A stretch of DNA of 64,000 bases, taken from contig NZ_LSSW01000020.1 in assembly GCF_001567565.1 (NCBI RefSeq), forward strand, positions 62,001-126,000, written 5' to 3'. Both the position numbers and the translations under genes were made by a program. Position 1 is the first letter of the stretch. Every line of letters starts with the position of its first letter. The notes under the pieces were generated by a model. That model worked only from the letters and a program-made list of their open reading frames with translations, had not been told where the DNA came from and searched no databases. Positions 40,230 to 50,402 of this stretch are shown piece after piece. The DNA comes from Ectopseudomonas composti (GTDB lineage Bacteria; Pseudomonadota; Gammaproteobacteria; Pseudomonadales; Pseudomonadaceae).

Positions 40230-41930
40230 TTAACCCGAGTCGCCGCGCAATGCTGCCTGCCGGGATGGATGGCTGGGTTTGGCCTCTGTCAGCAGGTCGC
40301 AAACGCGGTTACGTCCGTCGCGTTTGGCCTGGTAAAGCGCGGCATCGGCGACCTGTAGCAGCTCGTCGAGCGCCTGCCCTTGCTCAGGCCAGTGGGCCAG
40401 GCCGGCAGACAGGGTCACGCGTTGATCACCACCCCGGGTGGCGACATCCTGAGCGGCCAGCTGCGCGCAGATGCTCTGCAGGCGTTCGCCGGCCTCATGC
40501 GGGTCGGCGCCCGGCAGTATCAACAGAAACTCCTCACCGCCGATACGAAATACCGCGTCAGTACTGCGCAGGTTGTCCAGCAGGTGCTGGGCGACGGCCT
40601 TGAGCACATCGTCGCCGACCAGGTGGCCGCACTCGTCGTTGAGGCGTTTGAAGTTATCGAGATCGATCAGCGCCAACCCCAACGGCAACTTTTCGCGTTG
40701 TACCCTGGCCAGCTCGCGGGCGAAGAATTCGTCCAGGTAACGACGGTTGTACAGCCCTGTCAGCGGATCGCACAGCGCTTGCTCACGCAGTTGCTCATGC
40801 AGGCTGGAGATGGTGCTCAGGCGCTCCTCGCTGAGTGCCAGGGCTTCGGCCAGCTTCAGCTCACTGAGGTGGCGCTGGGTCACGTCACGGATATAGAGCA
40901 TATGGCCAAGCAGAGTCGGACCATGACGAGTGACGCGCTGGATGCCTCGCACCCGCAACTCGTAGTAGCGCGCGGCGCAGGTCAGCGTCAGCGGCACGTC
41001 CGCCTCGGTAGCGCCGCGCTCTTGCAGCAGTCGTTGCACGTCGGCGCCGAAAACCGGCCACTGCGCCAATGCCATGCCGTGCCATCCTGATTGCAGGCCC
41101 GCCAGCCTCAGCGCTGCCGGGTTGGCCTCGATCACACGGCCCCGTGGGTCTATCACCAGCACCGGATCGAGCAAGGCCTCCAGCAGCAGGTGACGCGCTA
41201 CCGGCAGGAGATCGAACAGACGCACGCCGACGATCAGCCAGGAAAAAGCCAACAGGGTGAACGCGAAACTGAAGGGCGTCGGATCGAAGCCGAACAGGGT
41301 CCAACCGAATACGACGTAACCTACGTTGGCCGCCCAGGGCACAGCCGTGACCAGCACGAAGGCCAGGTAGTGGCGGCGATGCAGCCCCTGGCTGAGCGCA
41401 GCGGCACGCGTGACAACGCCCATGCAGAAGGCCATGAACAGGTACACATAAACGGCCGTGGCGTAGAACAGCGGGCCATGCTCGTAACGCACGGGCGCAC
41501 CCAGGCTGGCGTCGATCGGTGCACTGCCAGCGCCGTAGAACAAGCCGTGCCAGGGATTGCTCAGCGCCAGCCCCCAGACCAGCAGTGGCACCAGACCAAG
41601 CCCGAGGATGCTGCTACGCGCCAGCGGCGTGCGCATGCTGTTGACGTATTGCCAGAGGAAAACCGCCCAGAACGTGGGCGTGGCGACGATGCCGGGCCAG
41701 GCCATGCTGGCCCAGAACATCTTGCAGTCGGCGCTGAGGAAGGCCATTTCCAACGCTGCAGCGACCATCCACCAGAGGCTGGCCAGGTGCAGCAGGAAGA
41801 AGCTGTCACGCCCAGGGAAGTCGCGCTGACGGGTGACCCAGCAGGCCAGCAGGATCACGCCGAGACATACCAGCAGCGTTCCCAGCACTGGCGCCGACAG
41901 GCTCCAGCCGGAAGCCATGCACGCGTGCAT
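40230..41930 (-). CDS. 7TM-PAS-GGDEF diguanylate cyclase
   Basis: This membrane sensor-type protein has 566 aa from the start [12 protein letters not shown], chosen because GGAGG lies 9-10 nt upstream; the frame opens at 42044. Residues 1 to about 230 form a seven-span module of the histidine-kinase N-terminal 7TM type. A PAS domain follows ([25 protein letters not shown]), then a short coiled coil and a GGDEF domain. The active site is GGEEF, and the inhibitory I-site RSTD lies five residues before it, so c-di-GMP synthesis with product feedback is expected. The signal it senses is unknown. Confidence 0.9.
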   Translation of the reverse strand: MHACMASGWSLSAPVLGTLLVCLGVILLACWVTRQRDFPGRDSFFLLHLASLWWMVAAALEMAFLSADCKMFWASMAWPGIVATPTFWAVFLWQYVNSMRTPLARSSILGLGLVPLLVWGLALSNPWHGLFYGAGSAPIDASLGAPVRYEHGPLFYATAVYVYLFMAFCMGVVTRAAALSQGLHRRHYLAFVLVTAVPWAANVGYVVFGWTLFGFDPTPFSFAFTLLAFSWLIVGVRLFDLLPVARHLLLEALLDPVLVIDPRGRVIEANPAALRLAGLQSGWHGMALAQWPVFGADVQRLLQERGATEADVPLTLTCAARYYELRVRGIQRVTRHGPTLLGHMLYIRDVTQRHLSELKLAEALALSEERLSTISSLHEQLREQALCDPLTGLYNRRYLDEFFARELARVQREKLPLGLALIDLDNFKRLNDECGHLVGDDVLKAVAQHLLDNLRSTDAVFRIGGEEFLLILPGADPHEAGERLQSICAQLAAQDVATRGGDQRVTLSAGLAHWPEQGQALDELLQVADAALYQAKRDGRNRVCDLLTEAKPSHPSRQAALRGDSG

Positions 41931-42077
41931 CAGCGCCCCCTCCGCATTCCCGGCGAAGCAGTGCGTGAGTCGCGGACACAAGCGACACTGGACGACTGGG
42001 CAGTGACGCGAATCGAAATACGCAAGGGCCTTCCTGACCTTCAATGCTGGATTAGCGCAAGGTGCCTAAGATACTGC

Positions 42078-42104
42078 AAAACCCCTGCCGCAGCAGGGGT
42101 TTGT
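42078..42104 (-). terminator. Rho-independent terminator after the DUF3999 gene
   Basis: AAACCCCTGC (42079-42088), a 4-nt loop and GCAGGGGTTT (42093-42102) make a 10-bp stem. On the minus strand it is followed by TTGCAG with a short T run inside the stem edge. It ends the DUF2339-DUF3999 transcript before the diguanylate cyclase gene. Confidence 0.75.
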
Positions 42105-42122
42105 TGGTCCGTAGCGCCTCGT

Positions 42123-43466
42123 TCAGGCGTCTGGCGGACGGCGCAACAGGCTGGCGGCCATCGCCGCCAGCAAGCCGACTCCCAGCAAGAGTACAGCCCA
42201 GAGTCCCCAGCGCTGCCAGTGCTGAGTGGAGCCCGCTTGCGAATCGACCGGGGCGCCAAGCGGTTCGGCCAACTCGGCACGCCCCAGGCTGGCCAGCCGT
42301 TGCGCCTGATAACCGGGAATCAGGGTTTGCAGCGGCAATGCCGCCGACTGTGCATTTAGGCGGCCCAGCGCCAGTCGATAGGGCGCTTCGCCGCGGGCGA
42401 GAAACACCAGCTGCGTGGCGCGCAGGGCAACCCGCATGTCTGGCGTATCCGCGCCCAAGCCGCCACCACGGGCATCCACTTGCACACGCAGCTGGCGCAC
42501 TGGCCAGCCGGGCAGGGCCAATTCATCGTTGACCACCTCGCGCCCGGCCTCCGGTAGCCGATAGAGAACCCCGCTGACCAGCTGACGCCAGGCGCCCTGG
42601 TCGCTAGTACGCGCCTCGAAACGCAGCGGCGCCAGGGTATTGCTCTGCGGCAACTCGATACGTAGCCGCTCCAGCGGTAGAGCCAGCGGCAACTGCCACT
42701 GGTACTGCCCCTCACCATTGGCCTGTGCCGGCATGGCCTCGGACCACACCAGAGGCGCCGCCTGATGATCCTGCCGTTGACTGCGCAGGGTGACGGCCTC
42801 CAGTTGCGGGGCCAGGGTAGGATTGCTCCACAGCAGGCGCAGATAGCGGGCACGCTGCCCGGGCAACTCGACCTGGCGCTGATCGATGCGCTCGTCGGCA
42901 AAACTCAGGCGGGCCACCTGCCCTTCTCCCCAGCTGCGCCAGTGCTGCAGGTCGTCGCTGGCCTCGATGCTGAAACGCTGGAATCCGTCTTCGGCTGCGC
43001 TCCACTCCAGGTTCAGACTCACCAGCGGCGCATCGATGGCGCTGGCATCGAGCAGCCAGCCCCGCAACTGCTGCCCGCTTGTCGCCGGCGCATCGCCACG
43101 CAGCTCGATCAGGGTACCGCTGGTACTGCGCTCGACGCGTAACGCGGGCATCTCCTGAGCATCGACACGCCCCCGTAGCGGAAACCAGCGCACGCCGTGT
43201 TCCTGCTCATGCTGCAGCGTCTCGCTGTGCCCCGGAATCAGCGCATAGGCCTGCATCTGGTCTTTGCTGTCGAATACGCGCAGATCGCGCAAATCGCCAT
43301 AGCCGGCAGCGAGGTGAGCAGCGAATGGCAGCTCCAGGCGATACCAGGGCCCCTCACCAGCAAGTTGCAGGGCGGCACTGTGCCGATAATCCTGCAGCTG
43401 CTCGCTGGCCTGGCCGAGTGTACTCAGCGATAAACCCAGAAGCAGGCCCCAACGGATGAACCTCAT
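42123..43466 (-). CDS. DUF3999 family periplasmic membrane-anchored protein
   Basis: This protein of 447 aa has a signal peptide (FIRWGLLLGLSLSTLGQA), a large beta-rich periplasmic part with repeated carbohydrate-binding-like segments (FQRFSIEASDDLQHWRSWGEGQ is F5/8-type-C-like), and a C-terminal membrane anchor (WGLWAVLLLGVGLLAAMAASLL) with a short basic tail. DUF3999 genes typically sit next to DUF2339 genes, as here (4-nt overlap). No enzyme motif is visible. The function is unknown; a role in binding envelope glycan or glycolipid is only a guess from the fold-like segments. Confidence 0.85.
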   Translation of the reverse strand: MRFIRWGLLLGLSLSTLGQASEQLQDYRHSAALQLAGEGPWYRLELPFAAHLAAGYGDLRDLRVFDSKDQMQAYALIPGHSETLQHEQEHGVRWFPLRGRVDAQEMPALRVERSTSGTLIELRGDAPATSGQQLRGWLLDASAIDAPLVSLNLEWSAAEDGFQRFSIEASDDLQHWRSWGEGQVARLSFADERIDQRQVELPGQRARYLRLLWSNPTLAPQLEAVTLRSQRQDHQAAPLVWSEAMPAQANGEGQYQWQLPLALPLERLRIELPQSNTLAPLRFEARTSDQGAWRQLVSGVLYRLPEAGREVVNDELALPGWPVRQLRVQVDARGGGLGADTPDMRVALRATQLVFLARGEAPYRLALGRLNAQSAALPLQTLIPGYQAQRLASLGRAELAEPLGAPVDSQAGSTQHWQRWGLWAVLLLGVGLLAAMAASLLRRPPDA

Positions 43467-46400
43467 ACGGCAGACTCCTGTTCCTTGGCCGCAGTATCGT
43501 CGGCCTTGCGCGGCGGCAGCGGGGCGAAATAGCCCACCACCAGCAGCAGCACCCCGACCCCGATGAACGACACGATGCGCTCCAGACCGCCGCGGTTACC
43601 CAGCTCGACGAAGAACAGCTTGGCCACCACCAGGGCAATCAGTGCAGCGCCGACCAGCCACAGCTCGCGACGTACGCGCAGATGGCCCGACAGCATCAAT
43701 GCCAGGGCGATCAGGGTCCAGACAATGGACCAGCCAGCCTGTGCCAGCATCGAGTCCAATAGCGCCGACGTCTGCCAGGGCACGCCGCCCCAGTGATGCG
43801 CCGAACGCATCACCATCACTGTCAGCAGCGCGAACAGCGACACCCCTGCCACGCCCTGCACCAATTGCTGCGCACGCACAGGTTCCAGACCAAAGCGCGG
43901 CAGCGCATCACGCGCCCAGACGAACAGCGCACCCAGGCACAGCAGCAGGCCCAGCTCCAGCGGATTGATGAGCGGCAAGTAGGGCAACGGGTCACTGTCG
44001 CCGGCGCTGTTGGCATTAGCCAGCCAGAACCAGATGAGCATCAGTGCGGCCAGCGGCGCCGCCGCCCACAGGCGGTATTCGCGCTCGAAGCTGGCAATCG
44101 GCCAGGGCAAGCGCCGCGCCTGCGCCATCGCCCACAGGTAAGCGGTGGGCAGCAGCGCCCAGCCCAGCCAGCGCCAGGCGTTGTAGTGATCGGACAGGCT
44201 CAGCAGCAGGTAACGCAGCTCCAGCGCCAACACAGCGATCAGCAACCAGCAGCCGAGCACATGGGCAACGCTGGCCGCGCTGCTCGGTAGCAACCCGCTC
44301 AGGCGCCTCAGCATCAGCAGATGCACGGCGATCACAGCGCCCCAACCCAGCCAGCCGAAGTTCGCCGCCGGGTGATACAGCGGATGCCAGGCATAAGCCA
44401 GGATCAGACCTGCCACCGGCGCCAGCAGGCTGCACAGCACGGCCAGGTCGCGCCAACCAGTGCGCAGCGCCAGCAGCATCCAGGCCAGGCTCGACGCGGC
44501 GGCCAGTACCAGCAGCGCACTGGCTTGCAGATCGACACTGACGAAGCGCAGCACCTCACTGGCCAGGGCCAGCGCCCACCAGGCCGCGCCCCAAGCCAGC
44601 AAAAGCTGACCCAAGCGTTGCAGACTGATGCCATCGAGCCCAGTTTCCCGCCCACTGTGCGCCAGACTGTGCAAGCGCCAGGCGCCGATCTGCGCAGCCA
44701 GGCCAAGCACTGCCGGCGTCCAGAAACCGGTGTGTGCGAGCGGTGACAGGCCCTCGCCACTGATGCCCGAGAGCAGCAGCGGCCCTGCCGCGAGGAAGGC
44801 CAGGCCAGCGAAAACCTGCAGCACCAGGCTGAACAGGAAGGCCGCGCGCTGCTGCAGATACAGCGCCAGCCACAGAATCAACAGCCCGGTGCCGCCCCAC
44901 ACCGCGGCAGCCGCCACCCAGGGCAGCACGAACAGCACCGCCAGGTTGATGAACACCAGCCCCACCAGCATCACCATCGACAGGGCACCGAGCAGACGGC
45001 GATTGTCGCGGATCTGCGGATCACGCGCGGCCAGCAGCATCCCGGCGATCAGCCCCAGGCCGACCATCGACGCTGCCAGCAGGCCGAACCAACCAGCGCT
45101 GAAGCCGCCACGGCCGAACAGTGAATCCAGTGCCATCTGGCCGAGGAACAGCAGGCCACCGAGCAACTGGATGAAGAAGGCGCTGTAGACGAAGCTCGGT
45201 GCCGCGATACGCAGGCCGACGAACAGCGTCGCAAGGCCGGCCAACGCCCAGGCGATGGCGGTGCCGGGTGCCTCGAACAGCAGCGGAGCGATCAGATAGA
45301 GAAACGCCAACCCCGCCAGGCCCAGCCAGGGTTGCAAGCGGCTCTCCCGGGCACTGGCGGCCTGCGGCGCCCGGCGTAGCTGCCAATAGCTGAACAGCAG
45401 GGCCACACCGAGCATCAGCGCGCCCAGCGGCGAGCCGTCGAGCAGGCGGTCATGGCCGTAATCCAGAGCACTGACGAACGCCAGGGCGGCGCCCAGCTGC
45501 AGCAACAGGGCGAACGCACGCGCCAGCGGTCGGCCCTGACGCAGCCCCAGCCAGAAGATGCCGGCGCCCTCCACGGCCCAGGCCGCGCTGGTCCAGCGCG
45601 CATCCAGCGCGAGCGGAATGGCCAGGCTGGCGAATACCACGCCGAGCGCCAGGCAGGTTTCCATCAGCAGCAAGGCGCGCTGGCCAGCACGTGCCGTGAG
45701 CACCCGCGCCAGCAGCAGATAGAACAGCCCCAGGCCGAGGGCGCTGAATGCAGCGGCGAACTCGATATGCCGCACCAGTGCGACCTGCAGACCGAAGCCG
45801 ACCAGTGGCGGGCCGAACAGCGTGGTGGCATCGACGTAATCGCCGCGGCGCAGCGACCAGCGCAGCAGTTCGTCGCGTGCCTGCGGGGCATCTGCCGCGT
45901 CACGCAGGGTGCGACGGGCGAACAACAGGCCGATGGCCACGTACATCAGGAAGAACAACACCAGGAACGGCTCGGTGCTCCACAGCAGCTCCGGTGTGTA
46001 GGAACGCAGACCCCAGGCGAAACCGATGCCGAAGGTGCCGACGAAGCCGATCAGGTTGAGCAGACGCCAGGCCTTGAACCAGGCGATGGCGAAGATGCCG
46101 GCATTGAGCAGGGCGAAATAGGAGAACAGCGCGACATGGTTGCCGCTACCAGTGGAGGTGAGAATCGGCGCGGCGAAGCCGCCCAGCGCGGCAGCCGCCG
46201 CCAGGCCCAGGGCATTCTGCTGCACGGCGAGAATGGCCGAGAACAGCGTCACCGCCACCAGCAAGCCGAGGGCCATGCCCGGATCGAGCAACGGGTGCAG
46301 GCGCATGGCGGCGAACACCGTCAGATAGAGCACGGCGATGCCGGTACCCTGCAGCACCAGGGCATAGCTGCGGTTACGCCGCCGCAGCCACCAGCCAAGA

Positions 46401-47074
46401 CCGAGCAAGGCCAGGGCGCTGGCCGCAACGCCCATGTAGCGCAGCTCGATCGGCACCTCGACGCCTTCGGTGGCGTAACGCAGGAGGAAGGCCAGGCCAA
46501 GGAACAACAGCACCACGCCGACCCGCAGCACGGTATTGCCGCCAAACAGCCAGGCCTTGGCCGCCGCGATACCGCGCTCGACCAGGTTCGGCTCGCGCGG
46601 CGCTCGCTCGCGCCAGGGGCTTTGCTGTGGGGCAGGCTGCGGCTGGTGGGCGACCTGCGCGGCCAGCGGTGCGGGCTCATCGACAGGTTGCGGCGCTTCG
46701 GTTTCCGGCACGGCTTCGAGCGTCCAGTCCAGCTCCGGCACGGGTTCTTCGGCAGCGACCGGCTCGGGCGTAGGCTCGGGAGGCAAGTCGATAACGGGTT
46801 CAGCAGGTGCCGGGGCAGGCACTGGCTCAGGCTCGCCGTATTCGCCCTGCTCCACCTTGAGCAGGCGCTCGTGCATGGCGCGGGTGCCGCGCTCGAAACG
46901 TTCGGCGAAATCCTTGAGCTGCGCGGCCAGCTGCGCATTGCGCGCCTCCATCCCCTGCAGGCGCAGCGCCTGGCCCAGGCTGAGGCCGATCAAGCCGCCG
47001 AGAAGTGCACCGGTGACCGATTCGCTGGCGCCCACGCCGAGCACCAAACCGACCAGCATGAAGATCCATTGCAT
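43463..47074 (-). CDS. DUF2339 giant polytopic membrane protein
   Basis: This very large membrane protein (1203 aa) begins with two short hydrophobic segments (WIFMLVGLVLGVGASESVTG, then ALLGGLIGLSLG). A coiled coil follows (ARNAQLAAQLKDFAERFERG), then a Pro/Glu-rich linker at about residues 75-150. The remaining 1000 residues are a dense array of membrane helices, on the order of 25-30. There is no ATPase, transporter or glycosyltransferase signature that I can see. It overlaps the DUF3999 gene by 4 nt. Family members are common in proteobacteria and have no established function. Confidence 0.88.
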   Translation of the reverse strand: MQWIFMLVGLVLGVGASESVTGALLGGLIGLSLGQALRLQGMEARNAQLAAQLKDFAERFERGTRAMHERLLKVEQGEYGEPEPVPAPAPAEPVIDLPPEPTPEPVAAEEPVPELDWTLEAVPETEAPQPVDEPAPLAAQVAHQPQPAPQQSPWRERAPREPNLVERGIAAAKAWLFGGNTVLRVGVVLLFLGLAFLLRYATEGVEVPIELRYMGVAASALALLGLGWWLRRRNRSYALVLQGTGIAVLYLTVFAAMRLHPLLDPGMALGLLVAVTLFSAILAVQQNALGLAAAAALGGFAAPILTSTGSGNHVALFSYFALLNAGIFAIAWFKAWRLLNLIGFVGTFGIGFAWGLRSYTPELLWSTEPFLVLFFLMYVAIGLLFARRTLRDAADAPQARDELLRWSLRRGDYVDATTLFGPPLVGFGLQVALVRHIEFAAAFSALGLGLFYLLLARVLTARAGQRALLLMETCLALGVVFASLAIPLALDARWTSAAWAVEGAGIFWLGLRQGRPLARAFALLLQLGAALAFVSALDYGHDRLLDGSPLGALMLGVALLFSYWQLRRAPQAASARESRLQPWLGLAGLAFLYLIAPLLFEAPGTAIAWALAGLATLFVGLRIAAPSFVYSAFFIQLLGGLLFLGQMALDSLFGRGGFSAGWFGLLAASMVGLGLIAGMLLAARDPQIRDNRRLLGALSMVMLVGLVFINLAVLFVLPWVAAAAVWGGTGLLILWLALYLQQRAAFLFSLVLQVFAGLAFLAAGPLLLSGISGEGLSPLAHTGFWTPAVLGLAAQIGAWRLHSLAHSGRETGLDGISLQRLGQLLLAWGAAWWALALASEVLRFVSVDLQASALLVLAAASSLAWMLLALRTGWRDLAVLCSLLAPVAGLILAYAWHPLYHPAANFGWLGWGAVIAVHLLMLRRLSGLLPSSAASVAHVLGCWLLIAVLALELRYLLLSLSDHYNAWRWLGWALLPTAYLWAMAQARRLPWPIASFEREYRLWAAAPLAALMLIWFWLANANSAGDSDPLPYLPLINPLELGLLLCLGALFVWARDALPRFGLEPVRAQQLVQGVAGVSLFALLTVMVMRSAHHWGGVPWQTSALLDSMLAQAGWSIVWTLIALALMLSGHLRVRRELWLVGAALIALVVAKLFFVELGNRGGLERIVSFIGVGVLLLVVGYFAPLPPRKADDTAAKEQESAV

Positions 47075-47303
47075 GCGTTATGTCCCAACCCTGAGAAAGA
47101 TCGCCTCGCGCACCTAGCAGCCACCCGAGACGGGCACACAGTATAGGAGTCGCATCGACCAACACCCAGAGAGACGACTGCCAAGCCGTTCACAGGCACA
47201 ACGCATCGCAATCAGCCGCCAGCCGGTGCTTCACAAACGCCACGCGCCCGCTATCATCGCCGCCCCGTGACAGCAGCGGCACCGACCGCACGATAGCCAA
47301 ACC

Positions 47304-47699
47304 ATGATGAAGCCCCGCCTGATAGCCGCTGCAGAGATCGATCGCCTGGAAACCTGGGCCAAATACACCGCCGACATGTGCCACAGCTGCATCTCCAGTT
47401 GCTGCACCCTGCCGGTGGAAGTGCGCTTGAACGACCTGATCCGCCTGGAACTGGTGGACGAGTTCGAACGCAGCGAACCGCCGAAGAACATCGCCAAACG
47501 TCTGCAAAAGGACGGCGTGGTGGAGCGCTTCAACCAGAAATCGGGCATTTTCACCCTGACCCGCATGTCCAACAACGACTGCCTGTTCCTCGACCGCAAG
47601 ACGCGCCTGTGCACCGTCTACGAGAAACGTCCGGACACCTGCCGCCACCATCCCAAGGTTGGCCCACGACCGGGGTACTGCGCGTACAAGCCCAAATAA
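47304..47699 (+). CDS. YkgJ-family cysteine-cluster protein
   Basis: This 131-aa protein has cysteines in the pattern of the Zn/Fe-chelating YkgJ family: CHSCISSCC near residue 26, a C in NNDCLFL, and C-terminal LCTVYEKRPDTCRHHP. These resemble Fe-S or zinc sites. The start could be either of two adjacent ATGs. It is a single gene between DUF2339 and the carnitine cluster. The biochemical role is unknown. Confidence 0.85.
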   Translation: MMKPRLIAAAEIDRLETWAKYTADMCHSCISSCCTLPVEVRLNDLIRLELVDEFERSEPPKNIAKRLQKDGVVERFNQKSGIFTLTRMSNNDCLFLDRKTRLCTVYEKRPDTCRHHPKVGPRPGYCAYKPK

Positions 47700-47755
47700 G
47701 GGTTGCCGCGCGGGAGTAACGCGGAGGCGTGCGCCCTAGAGGGCCGCGCGACAGC

Positions 47756-48229
47756 CTAGGAAGCGCGGCGCAGGCCGATGAGCCGGCCAACACAGTCCGG
47801 CTGTGGCAATCCCTGATGCTCGCTGGCCAACTGCCCCACCCTGAGCGCCACTTGCTCGTCGAATGGCGCACCACGGCCAGCTGCGCTGTCGATATTCATC
47901 AGCATTTGCTCGCTTTGCGCCAGGCTGGCGTCTTCGCCCGACCGGTAGAGGCCATGGTGGATATGCAGGCGCTTGGCGTCGTGCGCCAGCAGTTGGGTGC
48001 GCACTTCTACCCGTTCGCCCTCCTTCACCTCCGCCAGGAAATTGAGGTGGCATTCCAGGGTGTACAGCGTGTGGCCGGTACGGGCGCGGCCGGCCTCATC
48101 CAGCCCCAGCACGTCCATCAGCGCATCGGTGGCATGGCTGAAGATCAGCAGGTAGAAGGCATCGCGCAGGTGGCCGTTGTAGTCGACCCAATCGGGGGAA
48201 ATGATGGTCCGATAGGTTGGTAGATTCAT
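47756..48229 (-). CDS. cdhB: Betainyl-CoA thioesterase (4HBT fold) of carnitine catabolism
   Basis: This 157-aa hotdog-fold thioesterase has the family motif DWVDYNGHLRDAFYLLIFS at residues about 14-32. In P. aeruginosa the equivalent gene next to carnitine dehydrogenase encodes the enzyme that hydrolyses betainyl-CoA to glycine betaine and CoA. The same location here supports that role. It is the last gene of caiX-cdhC-cdhA-cdhB on this strand. Confidence 0.85.
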   Translation of the reverse strand: MNLPTYRTIISPDWVDYNGHLRDAFYLLIFSHATDALMDVLGLDEAGRARTGHTLYTLECHLNFLAEVKEGERVEVRTQLLAHDAKRLHIHHGLYRSGEDASLAQSEQMLMNIDSAAGRGAPFDEQVALRVGQLASEHQGLPQPDCVGRLIGLRRAS

Positions 48230-48260
48230 GTTCGGCTTCCGATTAGGCCTTCTCCCCCGG

Positions 48261-48286
48261 CCCCTCTCTCATAAATGGGAGAGGGG
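48261..48286. repeat. Extragenic palindrome, CCCTCTCC family (imperfect copy)
   Basis: CCCCTCTCTC and GGGAGAGGGG pair imperfectly around ATAAAT. Better copies of the same family are at 49425-49450 and 56766-56791. It lies in the cdhA-cdhB spacer. Confidence 0.7.
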
Positions 48287-48306
48287 CGCACGATAGGAGG
48301 CTGCCC

Positions 48307-48327
48307 GTAGGGTGCGCCGCGCGCACC
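48307..48327. repeat. Short palindrome in the cdhA-cdhB spacer
   Basis: GGTGCGC, CGC and GCGCACC form a perfect small hairpin directly after GTAG. This is the core of another common Pseudomonas extragenic repeat. It lies only 15 nt beyond the cdhA stop. Confidence 0.5.
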
Positions 48328-48341
48328 GGGAATGACTCGTT

Positions 48342-49307
48342 TTATTCGGCGAAGGCAAAGCCATGCTTGGCCTTGGTCTGGCGAATCGCCTCCAGCACGG
48401 CCAGCAAGCAGTCATCGCGGTAGCGTTCGAGGGCATCCAGGCTGCGCTCACCCTGCTGCTCGGCCGTGCCTTCGACCACCGCGTCGATCAGCCCGTCGGT
48501 CAGCTCCGGCGCCTCGAGGTAGGTCCAGGGCAACTTCAGCGCCGGGCCGAACTGCGCCATGAAGTGGCGCATACCCGCCGGGCCACCGGCCAGGGTGTAG
48601 GTCAGAAAGCTGCCCATGAACGACCAGCGCAGACCGGCGCCGAAACGGATCGCATCGTCGATCTCACCGGTGGTCGCCACGCCGTCGTTGACCAGGTGCA
48701 GTGCCTCGCGCCACAGCGCTTCGAGCAGGCGGTCGGCGATGAAGCCTGGCACTTCCTTGCGTACATGCAGGGGGCGCATGCCCAGCGCTTCGTATACCTT
48801 CATGGCCGCCTGCACCGCCTCGGGCGCGGTCTTCGCGCCGCCCACGACCTCCACCAGCGGCAACAGGTACACCGGGTTGAACGGGTGACCGACCACGCAG
48901 CGCTCGGGGTGCGCGGCACCTTCATAGAATTCGCTGGGCAGCAGGCCTGAGGTGCTGGAGCCGATCAATACGTCAGGGCGCGCGGCGGCGCTGATCTTCG
49001 CGTGCAGTTCGCACTTGAGCTCGAGGCGCTCGGGCGCGCTTTCCTGAATGAAATCGGCAGCGCGCACGCAGTCTTCGATGCTATCGACGAAGCGCAGACG
49101 CTCAAGCGAGGCGCCAGGCGCCAGGCCCTGTTTTTCCAGTGCAGGCCAGGCATTGGCCAGGCGCGTGCGCAGTGCCTGTTCGGCGCCGGGCGCCGGGTCC
49201 CAGGCGATCACGTCGAGGCCGTGGGCCAGGGCACGGGCGATCCAGCCGGCGCCGATGACGCCGGTGCCGAGAGCAGCGAAGGTCTTGATATCGGTAACGA
49301 AGGTCAT
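48342..49307 (-). CDS. cdhA: L-carnitine dehydrogenase
   Basis: This NAD-dependent dehydrogenase (321 aa from [13 protein letters not shown]) oxidises L-carnitine to 3-dehydrocarnitine. The Rossmann motif [17 protein letters not shown] lies at residues 13-29, with Asp in VIAWDPAPG fixing NAD. The 3-hydroxyacyl-CoA-dehydrogenase-type blocks [20 protein letters not shown] and [20 protein letters not shown] follow. The upstream 29 codons of the open frame include the palindromic repeat and are not coding. The length equals that of the characterised Pseudomonas enzyme. Confidence 0.93.
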   Translation of the reverse strand: MTFVTDIKTFAALGTGVIGAGWIARALAHGLDVIAWDPAPGAEQALRTRLANAWPALEKQGLAPGASLERLRFVDSIEDCVRAADFIQESAPERLELKCELHAKISAAARPDVLIGSSTSGLLPSEFYEGAAHPERCVVGHPFNPVYLLPLVEVVGGAKTAPEAVQAAMKVYEALGMRPLHVRKEVPGFIADRLLEALWREALHLVNDGVATTGEIDDAIRFGAGLRWSFMGSFLTYTLAGGPAGMRHFMAQFGPALKLPWTYLEAPELTDGLIDAVVEGTAEQQGERSLDALERYRDDCLLAVLEAIRQTKAKHGFAFAE

Positions 49308-49319
49308 GGTTGAACTCCG

Positions 49320-49381
49320 GTAGCCCGGATGCGATCCGGGGAATTGGCGTGAGGAAATGCCCCGGATTGCATCCGGGCTAC
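49320..49381. repeat. Paired inverted repeat (TAGCCCGGAT family)
   Basis: GTAGCCCGGATGCGATCCGG at 49320-49339 is mirrored by CCGGATTGCATCCGGGCTAC at 49362-49381. A half copy occurs at 51756-51777. It is a REP doublet-like element in the cdhC-cdhA spacer. Confidence 0.8.
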
Positions 49382-49424
49382 GGGAGATGCACACAAACCC
49401 TCTCCCGATCGCGGGCCGCCCCTG

Positions 49425-49450
49425 CCCCTCTCCCGCAAGCGGGAGAGGGG
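49425..49450. repeat. Extragenic palindrome, CCCTCTCC family (perfect copy)
   Basis: CCCCTCTCCCGC and GCGGGAGAGGGG pair perfectly around AA, only 10 nt beyond the cdhC stop. It may also protect or end the cdhC transcript. Confidence 0.75.
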
Positions 49451-49459
49451 AGAAAATCG

Positions 49460-50344
49460 CTAGCGACGCTTGAGCTTCATCTTTTCCCGGCCCTCGGCCG
49501 GGGTCAGGGCGCGGCCGCCGAGGCGCTCGATGATCTCGATGGCGCGTTCGACCAGTTGCCCGTTGCTCGCATGCACACCGCGATCCAGCCAGATGTTGTC
49601 CTCCAGCCCCACGCGCACATGGCCGCCGAGCAGCATGGCCTGGGCGACCATGGGCATCTGCATGCGGCCGATGCCGAAGCCGGCCCAGGTGATGCCAGGC
49701 GGCAGGTTATCGGCCATGGCCTTCATGGCCGTGGTGTCGGCCGGCGCGCCCCAGGGAATGCCCAGGCACAGCTGGATCAGAGGATCGTCCAGCAAGCCTT
49801 CCTTGATCATCTGCTTGGCGAACCAGAGGTGACCGGTGTCGAAGATTTCCAGCTCGGCCTTCACCCCCAGTTCGCTGATGCGTTTGGCGCCGGCACGCAG
49901 CTGCGCCGGGGTGGAGACGTAGATGAAGTCGCCGTCGCCGAAGTTCAGCGTGCCGCAGTCCAGGGTGCAGATTTCCGGCAGCAGCTCCTCGACATGCGCC
50001 AGGCGGGTGATCGGCCCGACCAGATCGGTGCCGGCACCGAACTCCAGCGGCTGCTCGCCACGGCCGATCTCCAGGTCGCCGCCCATGCCGGCGGTGAGGT
50101 TGATGATCACATCGGTATCGCTTTCGCGGATGCGCTCGACCAGCTCGCGGTAAAGCGCCACGTCGCGGCTCGGTTTGCCGGTCTGCGGGTCACGCACATG
50201 GCAGTGGGCGACGGTGGCGCCGGCCTTGGCCGCCTCGATGGCGGCGGCGGCGATTTCCTTGGGGGTGACCGGGATCGCCGGGTGCTTGCCGACGGTGTCG
50301 CCAGCGCCGGTCACCGCGCAGGTGACGATAACCTCGTAGTTCAT
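49460..50344 (-). CDS. cdhC: 3-keto-carnitine cleavage enzyme (BKACE family)
   Basis: This 294-aa TIM-barrel enzyme of the beta-keto acid cleavage family condenses 3-dehydrocarnitine with acetyl-CoA to give betainyl-CoA and acetoacetate. The metal-binding [12 protein letters not shown] motif, the NLTAGMGGD segment and the C-terminal [12 protein letters not shown] block are typical. Its place between caiX and cdhA matches the P. aeruginosa carnitine operon. The start is [11 protein letters not shown]. Confidence 0.92.
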   Translation of the reverse strand: MNYEVIVTCAVTGAGDTVGKHPAIPVTPKEIAAAAIEAAKAGATVAHCHVRDPQTGKPSRDVALYRELVERIRESDTDVIINLTAGMGGDLEIGRGEQPLEFGAGTDLVGPITRLAHVEELLPEICTLDCGTLNFGDGDFIYVSTPAQLRAGAKRISELGVKAELEIFDTGHLWFAKQMIKEGLLDDPLIQLCLGIPWGAPADTTAMKAMADNLPPGITWAGFGIGRMQMPMVAQAMLLGGHVRVGLEDNIWLDRGVHASNGQLVERAIEIIERLGGRALTPAEGREKMKLKRR

Positions 50345-50402
50345 CTTCGACTGTCCTTTCCAGGGGCGAACAAGGGCCGACGGCCAGGCCGCAGGCGTTG
50401 TA

